A stretch of 42,641 nt of DNA from Lentisphaeria bacterium (GTDB lineage Bacteria > Verrucomicrobiota > Lentisphaeria > Victivallales > Victivallaceae), in assembly GCA_017443585.1 (NCBI GenBank), contig JAFSYV010000054.1, positions 1-42,641 of the forward strand, in the 5' to 3' direction. Of this stretch, positions 8,771 through 17,306 are shown in pieces (the first letter of the stretch is position 1; each line of letters starts with the position of its first letter). The position numbers were made by a program, and so were the translations under genes. The notes under the pieces are model-generated. The model was not told the DNA's origin and made no database searches. It saw nothing but the letters and a program-made list of their open reading frames with translations.

Positions 8771-9648
8771 TTGACCGCGCGTTCGAAAGCCGCCTTGTAT
8801 TCCGGGTGTTTTTTCAATTCCTTTTCTTCCAGCTGGTAGGCCAGACTCTCGAAGGAAAGTTCTTCCAGTTTCCTGACGCATTCGGCCAACTGTTCCCCGC
8901 CGGGGACCGAATAATATTTCAGCAAAGCCCGGCGCGCCTGGGCCAGCCGCGCCAGCAGACGCCGGCTCATGGGGATCGATTTGCATTTGATGTTCCCTTT
9001 TTCAAGGTGGATGTCGAGATGCCGCGAAGAAAGATTTCTGCTGCCTTCCGTATCCGTCGAAAGCAGGATGATTTCCGCCTGTCCGAGATCGTTCGTCCTG
9101 ACCCGCCAGTAGGAGTCGGACTCGGGCCGCACGATCAGGTATGTATGGGCGAGAGGACGGCGTTTCGTTTCCTTGTAAGCATCGATCCGCGTCCGTTCCA
9201 CTTTCCGGGGGATCTCCTCCACACGGGTCCGTGATTCGAAGTTCATGCACGGATTCATGCCGTCGAGGGAGAGTTTCAGCACATCCGCCGACCAGGAAAA
9301 TGGAAACATGCCGAACGACACCGCACTGAAAACATGCGAGACCAGCGCCACCGGGAAAAGGCATATCCCGGAAAGCACTTCGTAGGATTCCCGCCAGCCC
9401 TGATAAGGGGTGTAGAGCGAGGAAACCTTCCGCACCTGGTACACCGTCACCTGGATATTTTCCACCTGCTCCACCGTCACCTTGAAAGTGGAGGAATCCG
9501 GGATCTCCTTGTCCATGGAAAGGACATACTGCGTACCGAGGACGGTCCGGGTGTTTTCAGGCGTCTCCTTCGTCACATCCTCCAGATGGTTGGCGCACCC
9601 CGCGGCGAAAAGAAGTCCCGCCGCCGCCGAAAGCAAAAGTGTTTTCAT
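8767..9648 (-). CDS. Predicted lipoprotein of unknown function in the Tad operon
   Basis: 293 residues starting MKTLLLSAAAGLLFAAGC, a lipoprotein signal with the acylated Cys at residue 18; the -3 residue is Ala, slightly off the usual Leu. AGGAG lies seven bases before the ATG at 9648. A hydrophobic patch (SGICLFPVALVSHVFSAVSF) sits in the first half, then a basic region and a charged, helical C-terminus (SRRLLARLAQARRALLKYY, EELSFESLAYQLEEKELKK). I recognise no family. Its place between the second CpaF ATPase and the last Flp-like pilin suggests an envelope role in the machine, for example as a pilotin-like partner for the secretin; that is inference only. Confidence 0.75.
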   Translation of the reverse strand: MKTLLLSAAAGLLFAAGCANHLEDVTKETPENTRTVLGTQYVLSMDKEIPDSSTFKVTVEQVENIQVTVYQVRKVSSLYTPYQGWRESYEVLSGICLFPVALVSHVFSAVSFGMFPFSWSADVLKLSLDGMNPCMNFESRTRVEEIPRKVERTRIDAYKETKRRPLAHTYLIVRPESDSYWRVRTNDLGQAEIILLSTDTEGSRNLSSRHLDIHLEKGNIKCKSIPMSRRLLARLAQARRALLKYYSVPGGEQLAECVRKLEELSFESLAYQLEEKELKKHPEYKAAFERAVK

Positions 9649-9698
9649 CTTTTTCTCCTTGTTCAAAACCCGTGTTTTCAAATGAGACGTGCCGGTCT

Positions 9699-10715
9699 TC
9701 AGTCGCCCGTCCGGCAAAACTCTCCGGTGAACCGGCCGTTTTCGTCCGTTCCGGTCTGACGCCACACCCACTCGTCCGCGAGGGCGTACTCGCCGTGATC
9801 CAGCGGCAGGACCCGGCTGATCCCCAGGACCTTTCGGCTGCCGTCATCCAGCCGGCCCGTGTGGACCACATATTCCAGCGCCGCCACCACCTGATTGCGG
9901 ATCGCGTTCAAAGGCAGATCGAAGCCCGCATACATGGCGCAGGTTTCCAGCCGCAGCAGGCTGTCCCGGGCGTTGTTCGCGTGGATCGTCGACATGGAAC
10001 CGGAATGTCCGGTATTCATCGCCTGGAGCAGGTCCAATGCCTCGCCGCCCCGGATCTCGCCCAGAATGATCCGGTCGGGCCGGAGCCGCAGGGCCGAATG
10101 GAGCAGATCGCGGAAGGTGATCTCCCCCTTGCCGTCCTTGTCCGGGCGGCGGGTCTCGAACGGCACCAGGTGAGGCTGGCGCAACTGGAGTTCGCAGGAA
10201 TCCTCTATGGTCAGGATCCGGTCCGCGGGGTCGATGTAGGAACTCAGCACGTTCAGGATGGAGGTCTTGCCCGACGAGGTCGCGCCGCAGACCAGGATGT
10301 TCCTGCGCTTCCGCACGAGGCTTGCCAGATAGTCCAGCATTTCCTGGGAAATGCTCTGCCACTTCACCAGATTTTCCGGCGACAGTGAATCCTGACGGAA
10401 TTTCCGGATCGACACCACCGTGCCGCAGCGCGCCAGCGGCGGGATCACCACATGGACGCGGGAGCCGTCCGGCAGGCGGGCGTCGAGGCGCGGATACTCG
10501 TCGTTCAGCACCCGGCCCACCGACTTGGCGATGTTGTTCGCCGCCGCCTGAAGCGCGGGTTCGCTGGGAAAGGCGGATTCGACCTTGGTCAGATGGCCGC
10601 CCTTTTCGATATAGATGTTTCCCGGCCCGTTGATCATGATCTCGCTCACCGCGGGATCGTCAAGCCACGGTTTGACCGGTTCCAGAAACATGGAGAGGTA
10701 AGAGATCCCGTTCAT
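9699..10715 (-). CDS. cpaF: Short CpaF/TadA-type secretion ATPase (second copy)
   Basis: 338 residues. A CpaF/TadA family hexameric ATPase that powers pilus assembly or secretion from the cytoplasmic side. Visible motifs: SEIMINGPGNIYIE at 24-37, LDARLPDGSRVHVVIPP, IRKFRQDSLS, Walker A GATSSGKTS at 144-152, Asp box TIEDSCELQL, Walker B RIILGEIRG at 215-223 and the His box GHSGSMSTIHAN. Compared with the other CpaF here (553 residues) it lacks the FHA domain and most of the N-terminal helical region. The catalytic residues are intact, so it should be an active ATPase. AAGGAAGG precedes the ATG; the start lies inside the kinase-like gene upstream (56-base overlap). Two CpaF ATPases in one operon could drive separate steps, such as extension and retraction. 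Confidence 0.9.
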   Translation of the reverse strand: MNGISYLSMFLEPVKPWLDDPAVSEIMINGPGNIYIEKGGHLTKVESAFPSEPALQAAANNIAKSVGRVLNDEYPRLDARLPDGSRVHVVIPPLARCGTVVSIRKFRQDSLSPENLVKWQSISQEMLDYLASLVRKRRNILVCGATSSGKTSILNVLSSYIDPADRILTIEDSCELQLRQPHLVPFETRRPDKDGKGEITFRDLLHSALRLRPDRIILGEIRGGEALDLLQAMNTGHSGSMSTIHANNARDSLLRLETCAMYAGFDLPLNAIRNQVVAALEYVVHTGRLDDGSRKVLGISRVLPLDHGEYALADEWVWRQTGTDENGRFTGEFCRTGD

Positions 10716-11628
10716 GCTTTTCGCCTTCCTTTCTCACAATCCGTTGCAAAATTTCATCTTCATCGATCCCCGCGGGATCGCCCGGCGGCAGAGGGGACAC
10801 GTGGCTGAAGTCCAGAAGCACAGGCTCCCCGTCCTCCCGGATCCCCAGGTTCGACCGACGCAGATCCCCATGGCGCAGGCCGCGCCGGTGAAGCGCCTCG
10901 AGCGCCGTCAGAAATCCCGCCGCCAGATCGGCTCTCTGAGCACACGCGCCCGTCCGGCAGCGGGTTATGATGCTCCACGGCTCTTCTCCTTCGGAAAAGT
11001 CGTAAAGTTCCGGAAAAAAACGCTCGCCGGAAAACATTTTCAGGCACTCGAGCTCTTTCCGAAACCGGGCTTCGGCGCCGGGCGCCGGCGCCTTGACCGC
11101 ACAGGGTCTTCCCCGGAAAAGGCCGCCGTAGACCGTCGAAGTGCTTCCCCGCCCCAGGAAACAGGTAAGCTCCGCCTGATGGAACTGCCCCGGAACGGTC
11201 ATTCCTTCGCGGTCGCCGGTCCTGCCCGCCAGAACGTCCGCCGTCCAGCGGAACATCCCGCTGCCGCTCAGACGCCCGGTCCGGCCGGGCCACTCCCTCA
11301 GCGCCGCCTCAAAACGCTCCGGGACGACGGGGAAACGCCCGCCGGAAAGAAGTTCCGCCATTCTGACGGCTCCGGCATGGTCCCAGTCACGGGGGGTGAG
11401 TGCGCCCGCCAGGAGCCGTTCACGGCCTTCCGGCGAAAAGAGCAGCAGAAACCCCAGGGGCAGGACCCCGGAAAAGGTTACGCCCCTTACCTGCCCGGCT
11501 TCCAGAAAACGCAGTTCATTTGCCAGCTGCCCGCCGAATTCGGCAAAGGAAACAGCCGGCGATCCCGCCCCCAGGAAGAGGGCCGGACATTTTTCATTCA
11601 GTCGGCGGAGTGACAGTGTTTTCTGCAT
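10660..11628 (-). CDS. Divergent protein kinase-like protein (HGDL type) in the Tad operon
   Basis: 322 residues from the ATG at 11628; the ATG at 11631 is the alternative, and AAGGA fits 11628 better. Residues 1-150 match nothing I know. Residues 152-322 look like a protein kinase fold: glycine loop LGRGSTSTVYGG (158-169), AVKA with Lys179, HGDLRRSN (253-260) in place of HRDxKxxN, and LLDFS (271-275) in place of DFG. Lys179, Asp255, Asn260 and Asp273 are all kept, so activity is possible; the HGDL form is closer to RIO/Kdo-kinase and aminoglycoside-kinase-like enzymes than to PknB. It overlaps the PP2C gene by 35 bases and the CpaF gene by 56, so it is tightly coupled to both. Predicted role: phosphorylation in the control of the pilus machine. 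Confidence 0.75.
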   Translation of the reverse strand: MQKTLSLRRLNEKCPALFLGAGSPAVSFAEFGGQLANELRFLEAGQVRGVTFSGVLPLGFLLLFSPEGRERLLAGALTPRDWDHAGAVRMAELLSGGRFPVVPERFEAALREWPGRTGRLSGSGMFRWTADVLAGRTGDREGMTVPGQFHQAELTCFLGRGSTSTVYGGLFRGRPCAVKAPAPGAEARFRKELECLKMFSGERFFPELYDFSEGEEPWSIITRCRTGACAQRADLAAGFLTALEALHRRGLRHGDLRRSNLGIREDGEPVLLDFSHVSPLPPGDPAGIDEDEILQRIVRKEGEKHERDLLPLHVSGTGQTVA

Positions 11629-12433
11629 CATTTTCCTTCTCCCAGGGCGCCCTGGCGGAAGCGGCGGCTTCCTCTTCGCGGACATCGGCAGTGACCTTCG
11701 GCAGCCGATGGCCCAGCGCCACCACCACGGCGGTGGCGTTGTCGTCGCCGCCGCGGCGCAAAGACTCCTGAACCAGCGCTTCCGCGATCTCCCCCGGAGG
11801 CGCACCGGAACTCATCACCTGCTTCAGGCCGCTTTCGCCCAGCTGACGGTATATGCCGTCGGAACACAGCAGATAAAGATCGTCGGCCCGCAGTTCCACA
11901 TCGCGGTTTTCGATGAAAAAATGACTCCCGCAGCCCGCGGCGTTGGTCAGGACTCCCCGAAGCTGGGCGGCGAGCCGCTCTTCCGGGACCCCCATGGCCG
12001 CCGCCACGGTGTGATCCGCGGAAAGCTGTTCCAGCTGTCGCTTCCGCAGGCGGTAGCACCGGCTGTCGCCGGCGTAGAAAAGCATGGCCGCCGAGGGATC
12101 GAAGGGGTGGAACAGCAGCGCGACCGCCGTCGCCCCCATGCCGCGCAGATGTTTTTCGGCGGCATAGGACTGGATCTGCGCATTGGCGGCGTAGACGAGG
12201 GACGAAGCCGCCGCCAGATTCTTCAGGGGCGTCTGCCCCGCTTTCCGGAGCGCGTCGATGACCATGGCGCTGGCAAGTTCGCCGCCTTCGCCGCCGCCCA
12301 TGCCGTCGGAAACCGCAAAAAGGCCCGCCGCCGGCATGCAGCACCAGGCGTCCTGATTTTCAGTCCGGACCAGCCCCGTGTGCGTTGCCGCACCGGCCGT
12401 GAAATATTTTTTGTCGAAAAGCGTGAAAGCCAT
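11594..12433 (-). CDS. PP2C-type Ser/Thr protein phosphatase
   Basis: 279 residues, a full-length bacterial PP2C (Stp1/PrpC/PppA type) metal-dependent phosphatase acting on phospho-Ser/Thr in the cytoplasm. Motifs: ENQDAW (25-30), SDGMGGGEGGELAS (42-55), GMGATAVAL (98-106), YAGDSRCYRLR (120-130), SADHT (138-142), LTNAAG, LLCSDGIY (188-195) and GGDDNATAVVV (228-238). The metal-binding aspartates of these motifs are present. A short charged tail follows the domain. GAGGTGA sits upstream of the ATG and overlaps the stop of the FHA gene eight bases before. Between FHA genes and a kinase-like gene, it is predicted to reset phosphorylation made by the kinases of this operon. Confidence 0.93.
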   Translation of the reverse strand: MAFTLFDKKYFTAGAATHTGLVRTENQDAWCCMPAAGLFAVSDGMGGGEGGELASAMVIDALRKAGQTPLKNLAAASSLVYAANAQIQSYAAEKHLRGMGATAVALLFHPFDPSAAMLFYAGDSRCYRLRKRQLEQLSADHTVAAAMGVPEERLAAQLRGVLTNAAGCGSHFFIENRDVELRADDLYLLCSDGIYRQLGESGLKQVMSSGAPPGEIAEALVQESLRRGGDDNATAVVVALGHRLPKVTADVREEEAAASARAPWEKENDAENTVTPPTE

Positions 12434-12440
12434 CCTCTGT

Positions 12441-14783
12441 TCACCTCGGATACTTTTTGAAACCCCACATGCGCCGCACCACCGGATCTCCGGGCAGTCC
12501 CAGACGCAGGATCGAATCCCGGATCTCGATCTTCTTCTCGTCCGGAGCGGAGTTGTATTCTCTTCCCAGCTTGATCAGCGGCATGCGCATCTGCTTCAGT
12601 TCCCGAGTGAAATCCTCCAGTTCGCCCTCTCCCGCCCGTTCTTCGCGCAGGAAGAGCACCATGGCCTTGAGCAGGACCCGTTCCCGTGGGGAGCCGCCTT
12701 TGGCCGAAGCAAATCCGGCGGTCAGCTTGTCCCGGCTCGCCAGCACCTCGCCGGTACGCTCATACAGCCTGCCGAGATCTCCCGAAAGCAGGCCGCCGTG
12801 CCCCGGCTGTTCCATGAAGGTCCTGAAGGTACGGATCGTCCCCAGAAGCCTGCGGAACTTCACGATCTCCGGAAGGAACCGGCCTTCGGCGCAGACCGCC
12901 TGATCGTAGGGGGCGGGCAAGGCGTACATGTATTCGAAAAAGCCCTCGATGCCCAGCAGATGGTCGTATTCCCCGGCGGGCTGTTCCCTGAGGCGCGAGG
13001 GCATGCGGCGTTCCAGCGCATCGCAGGCAAGGACCTTTTTCATCACGGCGCCGTTACCGAAGACGAGCACACATGCGGGCAGATCCCCCTCGGCGGAGAG
13101 ACCGGCTTCACCGAGACTCCGCACCAGAGGCTTCAGATTGGCCGCCATCGCCAGCAGCGCTTCGAAATGCCGTTCCTGATTTTTGCGCAGCGTGGCGATA
13201 TGGGCGTTGACGGCGCACTGTTCCAGTGTGGGCAGTTCCAGTCTGATCTTTTCAAGACCGGCGAAATCCAGAGCCTGGAGCTGAAGCAGGCCGCGCTTCA
13301 CCTCCTTCCCCGAACGCTGGAGCATGGCCAGGGGCGTCATGCAGTTTTCGATCCGGATCCGGATGGCGTTTCCCGCATCCTGCTTGAGCTCTTCCAGATC
13401 TCTCAGGACAAGGGCCAGATTTTCGGCTTCCGACTCAAGCCTGCCGAGGATCCCCGCCAGTTTGTCGAGGTAGTGGAGATTCCGGTCGATCTGCCGGCGC
13501 AGAGTCCCGGCGGCGCTCAACAGTTTTCCGACGTAAGGCGGCGGTGTCCTGCCGAAGAACTGTTCCATGTTCCGTATGTCGTCGGCCGCATTTTTCAGTT
13601 CGGCGGGATTTTCCCGGTTCCGGTCATCCCGGAGGGCGGTCTCGGCCCGCAGAAAGGCGTCCAGCAGCTTCTTGGCGGCGAAGGCCTCCTTGCGCATTTC
13701 CGGGGCGGTGACGGCATTCCATCCCCAGAGGTTGGGATCGGCCTCGGTTATCATGCCGAGGATGTGCGAAGCCCCCACCCAGTCGCCCGCATTCAGAGTG
13801 CTTTTGGCCTTGATCCAGTTGGCGGAGACCTTTTCCCACACCGCGATGGACTGTTCCAGTTCGTTGCAGGCGATCTCGTTGTTTTCCGCTCCGCGGCGGG
13901 TCCGGGATTCCCGGAGAAGTTCCCGTGCCTGAGCGAAATGGGCGCCTGCGGCGGCCTGCCGGGCCTGATTCAGGCAGGTGTCCGAAGAGCTTCTCACGCC
14001 CAGCAGCAGCCAGTTCAGCGCCAGCACGATGAAGACCGTCACCGCCACCACGCCGAGGCTGTACCAGATGCGGATCCTGGAGTGCTCCACCTTGCCGTCC
14101 ACGAATTTGAAGTCCACGAAAGAGATGCTGACCACATCGTCATCCACCAGCAGCCGTTCGGTGTTGGCCGAAAGCTTGGTCCCGTTGACGAAAGTGCCGT
14201 TTTTGCTGCCCAGGTCCCGGAGCCAGCAGCCGTCGGCCTTGGTGCAGAACTCCGCATGCCGCTGGGAAACGAGCTGTTCGTCGATGAACAGATCGCATCC
14301 CGGTGCGGAACCCGCCACGATCCGGGCCTTGTTCAGCCGGACGACCGTCCCCTTCTTCGCAGTGTTCAGATAGACGACCTCGTGGGGCGACGCGGCGACG
14401 CTTTTGACCTTTTCCACGAAAAGCGTACAGTTCCCGATGGCGAACTGGTCGCCCGGAGCCAGATTTTTCTCCTGGATCCGGCGGGATTTGTAGAAGATCC
14501 CGTTCCGGCTCCCCGTGTCGCGCAGGCAGAACCGCCCCTTGCGCATCAGGATCACGGCGTGGTGCCCGCTGGCCACATTGTCTTCACGCGGGATCACCCA
14601 GGTGCAGTCGGAACTCCTGCCGATGGTAAGTGTCTCGACTCGGGAAAGTTCCGCCGTCTCGTGAATGATCCTGCCGTTGAATTCCAGGCGCAGTGCGAGA
14701 TGCTCCGGAAGCTTCTGCGGCCACAGCCCCAGGAGGCTCGGTCTCCCCCCGCGGGGCGTTTTCTCCTCAGTGCTCACTCCCAT
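12441..14783 (-). CDS. Membrane protein with two FHA domains and a long helical C-terminal domain
   Basis: 780 residues. FHA1 is about residues 50-122 (TIGRSSDC, ASGHHAVIL, DTGSRNG) and FHA2 about 150-225 (VAGSAPGCDLFI, LVSQRHAEF, LGSKNGTFVNG). Both keep the Ser, His and Asn-Gly positions for phosphothreonine binding, though FHA2 has AG in place of the GR pair. A single membrane segment follows at about 239-262, then some 510 residues, alpha-helical and charged, that I do not recognise. The topology suggests cytoplasmic FHA domains and an external helical domain. It starts inside the stop of the previous gene (10-base overlap), so translation is coupled. Predicted to bind phosphorylated partners and join the signal to the envelope part of the machine. 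Confidence 0.88.
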   Translation of the reverse strand: MGVSTEEKTPRGGRPSLLGLWPQKLPEHLALRLEFNGRIIHETAELSRVETLTIGRSSDCTWVIPREDNVASGHHAVILMRKGRFCLRDTGSRNGIFYKSRRIQEKNLAPGDQFAIGNCTLFVEKVKSVAASPHEVVYLNTAKKGTVVRLNKARIVAGSAPGCDLFIDEQLVSQRHAEFCTKADGCWLRDLGSKNGTFVNGTKLSANTERLLVDDDVVSISFVDFKFVDGKVEHSRIRIWYSLGVVAVTVFIVLALNWLLLGVRSSSDTCLNQARQAAAGAHFAQARELLRESRTRRGAENNEIACNELEQSIAVWEKVSANWIKAKSTLNAGDWVGASHILGMITEADPNLWGWNAVTAPEMRKEAFAAKKLLDAFLRAETALRDDRNRENPAELKNAADDIRNMEQFFGRTPPPYVGKLLSAAGTLRRQIDRNLHYLDKLAGILGRLESEAENLALVLRDLEELKQDAGNAIRIRIENCMTPLAMLQRSGKEVKRGLLQLQALDFAGLEKIRLELPTLEQCAVNAHIATLRKNQERHFEALLAMAANLKPLVRSLGEAGLSAEGDLPACVLVFGNGAVMKKVLACDALERRMPSRLREQPAGEYDHLLGIEGFFEYMYALPAPYDQAVCAEGRFLPEIVKFRRLLGTIRTFRTFMEQPGHGGLLSGDLGRLYERTGEVLASRDKLTAGFASAKGGSPRERVLLKAMVLFLREERAGEGELEDFTRELKQMRMPLIKLGREYNSAPDEKKIEIRDSILRLGLPGDPVVRRMWGFKKYPR

Positions 14784-16360
14784 ATGTTCCTCCTGAGCGT
14801 GAAATAGCGCAAATCGTCAGGCGAAGAAAAGACCGTCTTGCACAACTCCATGACCGCATTTTCCTTGTGGCTGTCGCCGGCGAGTTTGGCGGTGTTGTAC
14901 TGGATCTTCTGCCCGTTGTACCAGACCGTCTGCATGGCACGGAGCCGCCGGAGCTGGGCCAGGGCGTTCCGCTCCGTCGCGTCGTCCCGGTTTCTGCTGC
15001 ACTCCATGAGGACCCGCTGCAGAAGCAGATAGGTCCGTGCCCATTCGAAAGGAGCCTGCTTAGAAAGATGACGGGAGATATCGTCCATCATGGCTCCGGG
15101 GTTGCCGTCGTAACGGTATTCCGGATCCCCTTCCCAGTGACGCTGAAGATAGGCGAGGGAAAATTTCAGGAACGGCGTGTTGGAAATGAAACTCTGCCCC
15201 CGCGCCCGTTCCGCCGCCGGGATCTCGGCCAGACGCAGGAAGGCTTCGCTGCCCGTGCGGAAGAAGAGCACTTCGCCGTACCAGGAACTCCCCCCGGCTT
15301 CGCGGCGGTACTCCACGCTCAGACAGGGCAGACCGTTTTCCGCGCCGATGAAGAAAACATCCGATATCTGCGAAAGGTTCCACCGCCGGTTGGCGCCCTG
15401 AAGCCCGGTCAGCATGCCGGAAAGGACCTCCCGCCGGGACTGCCCCAGAAACGCCGGAGACTGTTTGCGGATGAAATGGATCCTCAGGGGCACGGAGCCG
15501 TCCCGCCCGCAGCGGGTAAGGATGGTGATCTGCTGCTTGTCCGCTTTCACTTTCGTCTTTCCCTTGATGTCGGGATAGGCCAGAGAGAAGCCCCCCGCCC
15601 GGTGACCTCCCGTCCCGGGATCGGCGAAGGCGCCCAGCTGTCTGCCGCGGGAGTCCACGGGCCAGCTCAAGACAGCTTCCCTTGGCGGAGATTTCAGGGT
15701 GTAAAGCACGACGAGGAGCGCCACCGCCCCCAGCGCGGCCAGCACATATTTGAGGGTCTTGCCGGCAGAGCGTTTCCGGTCGGCGTTCCGGAGCGAATTC
15801 ATCTCTTCCATGCTGGCGAGACGGGTCCGCATGACGTCGGTTTTGAGCACGCCCTCGCGGGATCCCGGAGCTTCTCCGGCGGGACTTTCCCCGTCCTCGG
15901 GAAGCGGCGGCGTTCCTCCGAAACAGTCCGTCTTCTCTCCGGCCCCGGACGATGCCGCCTCCAGGGGCGCGGAGGCCGGAGAGGGCGTAGGAGCGGTGGC
16001 GCCGGGAACGAAAGTGGGCGCTTCTCCGGCGTCTTCCGAAGGAGGCTGCGGTGCCGCCGGGCCGTTTTCCGCGGCGAAACCGAACTCGATCCTGATGTGC
16101 TTGCCCAGATCAAGACGGTCGCCCTCTTTCAATTCCGCTTTTTCGAGCAGGGGGTTTCCGTTGAGCAGCGTACCGTGAGAGCTCAGATTTTCCGCCGTCA
16201 CACCATCCGGACGGACTTCGAGTTTCAGGTGTTTGCCGGAAATATCCGGCTGAGCGAGGTGGATGTCCGCGGAACGGGAGCGGCCGATCAGATGTTCTCC
16301 CGGCACGAGGACGCTTTCCTGAGTTTTTTCCGCGTCCGTGTATATGATGCAGCGTATCAT
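14774..16360 (-). CDS. Membrane protein with N-terminal FHA domain
   Basis: 528 residues. The FHA domain spans about 1-95 with LIGRSRSADI (Arg27), SGKHLKL (Ser41, His44) and SSHGTLLNG (Asn67-Gly68), so the phosphothreonine site is intact. A Pro/Ala/Glu-rich linker runs at 97-200, then one membrane helix at 203-222 (KYVLAALGAVALLVVLY) and a 300-residue C-terminal domain on the far side, with no family I recognise (PVDSRGRQLGAF, SQISDVFFIGAENGLPCLS). FHA inside, unknown domain outside is the same plan as the next gene, so the two may form a pair. It sits 16 bases after tadC. Predicted reader of kinase-dependent phosphorylation. Confidence 0.88.
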   Translation of the reverse strand: MIRCIIYTDAEKTQESVLVPGEHLIGRSRSADIHLAQPDISGKHLKLEVRPDGVTAENLSSHGTLLNGNPLLEKAELKEGDRLDLGKHIRIEFGFAAENGPAAPQPPSEDAGEAPTFVPGATAPTPSPASAPLEAASSGAGEKTDCFGGTPPLPEDGESPAGEAPGSREGVLKTDVMRTRLASMEEMNSLRNADRKRSAGKTLKYVLAALGAVALLVVLYTLKSPPREAVLSWPVDSRGRQLGAFADPGTGGHRAGGFSLAYPDIKGKTKVKADKQQITILTRCGRDGSVPLRIHFIRKQSPAFLGQSRREVLSGMLTGLQGANRRWNLSQISDVFFIGAENGLPCLSVEYRREAGGSSWYGEVLFFRTGSEAFLRLAEIPAAERARGQSFISNTPFLKFSLAYLQRHWEGDPEYRYDGNPGAMMDDISRHLSKQAPFEWARTYLLLQRVLMECSRNRDDATERNALAQLRRLRAMQTVWYNGQKIQYNTAKLAGDSHKENAVMELCKTVFSSPDDLRYFTLRRNIWE

Positions 16361-16376
16361 GTGAAATTCCTCCCTG

Positions 16377-17282
16377 TCAGAACATTCCCGCCATGCCCGA
16401 GGACTGGACCCGCAGGTAAATGGGGACGAATATGATTATGAAGACCGCAGGCATGATGAAAAGAGCCATGGGGATCATCATCAGCGAGGGCGCCCGCTGC
16501 GCCTTCCGTTCCGCCGCCGCCACCCGGACCCGCCGGATCTCTTCGGCGTTGATCCGCAGAGTATCGGTGATGGAAGCGCCCATTTCGGTCCCCTGGATCA
16601 CCGCGTTGACCAGACTGCGGAATTCATCGATGCCGAGCCGGGCCGCCATCTCCTTGAGCGCATCGTTCCGGTTGCTTCCCAGCTCCAGCATTTTCAGCGT
16701 GATCCCGAACTCCTGCGTCAGGGGCGAAGGGGCGGAACGCTCCACATAGTAGCGGACCGCGGCGGAAAAATCCAATCCCGCCGCCATGGCCGACGAGATC
16801 AGGTCGATGGCGAACGGGAGGGCCCGGCGGACGGCATTCTGCCGGGCCTCGGCCAGATTCTGCACCTGGACCACCGGGATCAGCCAGCCGATGAAGGCAA
16901 AGGCGAAAAGTCCCGCGAGCACGTAGCCGAACTCCACTTCGATCAGCAGCATGACGGAAATGCCGCACACGCCCAGCAGGATGGCCCAGAGCAGCTGACA
17001 GGCGAAAACGTCCCCCGGATCAAGAGGCAGCGCCGCCAGCTTGATGTCGTTGGCGACGGCGGCGCTCTTGCCCCTGAAAAGCTCCCTCATCCCCGACCCG
17101 AAGGTGTCCTTGAGCACCTTGATCTCGCCGAAAAACCCCTTGAAGGTGAAAGGCAGGTCGGCATTTGCCCAGGGTGCGTTCAGCTTTCTCGCGCCGAGGA
17201 GAAACTTCACGCCCAGCACCAGCTGAAAAACGGCGAGGAAACTCAGTCCTCTGGCCAGCATCGCGTACGCCAGTTGATCCAT
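16377..17282 (-). CDS. tadC: Tad pilus inner-membrane platform protein TadC
   Basis: 301 residues. A T2SSF-domain inner-membrane platform protein. It has an N-terminal membrane helix, a helix pair around 95-135 (LLWAILLGVCGISVMLL, YVLAGLFAFAFIGWLIP), the T2SSF cytoplasmic segment (RRALPFAIDLISSAMAAGLDF, VIQGTEMGASITDTLRINAEE) and a C-terminal hydrophobic helix (MALFIMPAVFIIIFVPIYL). Length and layout are those of TadC. It follows tadB by 24 bases; TadB and TadC together form the platform on which CpaF ATPases act. Confidence 0.92.
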   Translation of the reverse strand: MDQLAYAMLARGLSFLAVFQLVLGVKFLLGARKLNAPWANADLPFTFKGFFGEIKVLKDTFGSGMRELFRGKSAAVANDIKLAALPLDPGDVFACQLLWAILLGVCGISVMLLIEVEFGYVLAGLFAFAFIGWLIPVVQVQNLAEARQNAVRRALPFAIDLISSAMAAGLDFSAAVRYYVERSAPSPLTQEFGITLKMLELGSNRNDALKEMAARLGIDEFRSLVNAVIQGTEMGASITDTLRINAEEIRRVRVAAAERKAQRAPSLMMIPMALFIMPAVFIIIFVPIYLRVQSSGMAGMF

Positions 17283-17306
17283 ATCAAAACTTCCTTCTTC
17301 TGTTCC

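Noticed and set aside
12378..14807. 809-codon open frame on the plus strand
   Set aside because: Antisense to the double-FHA gene, same GC-driven artefact, no ribosome site.
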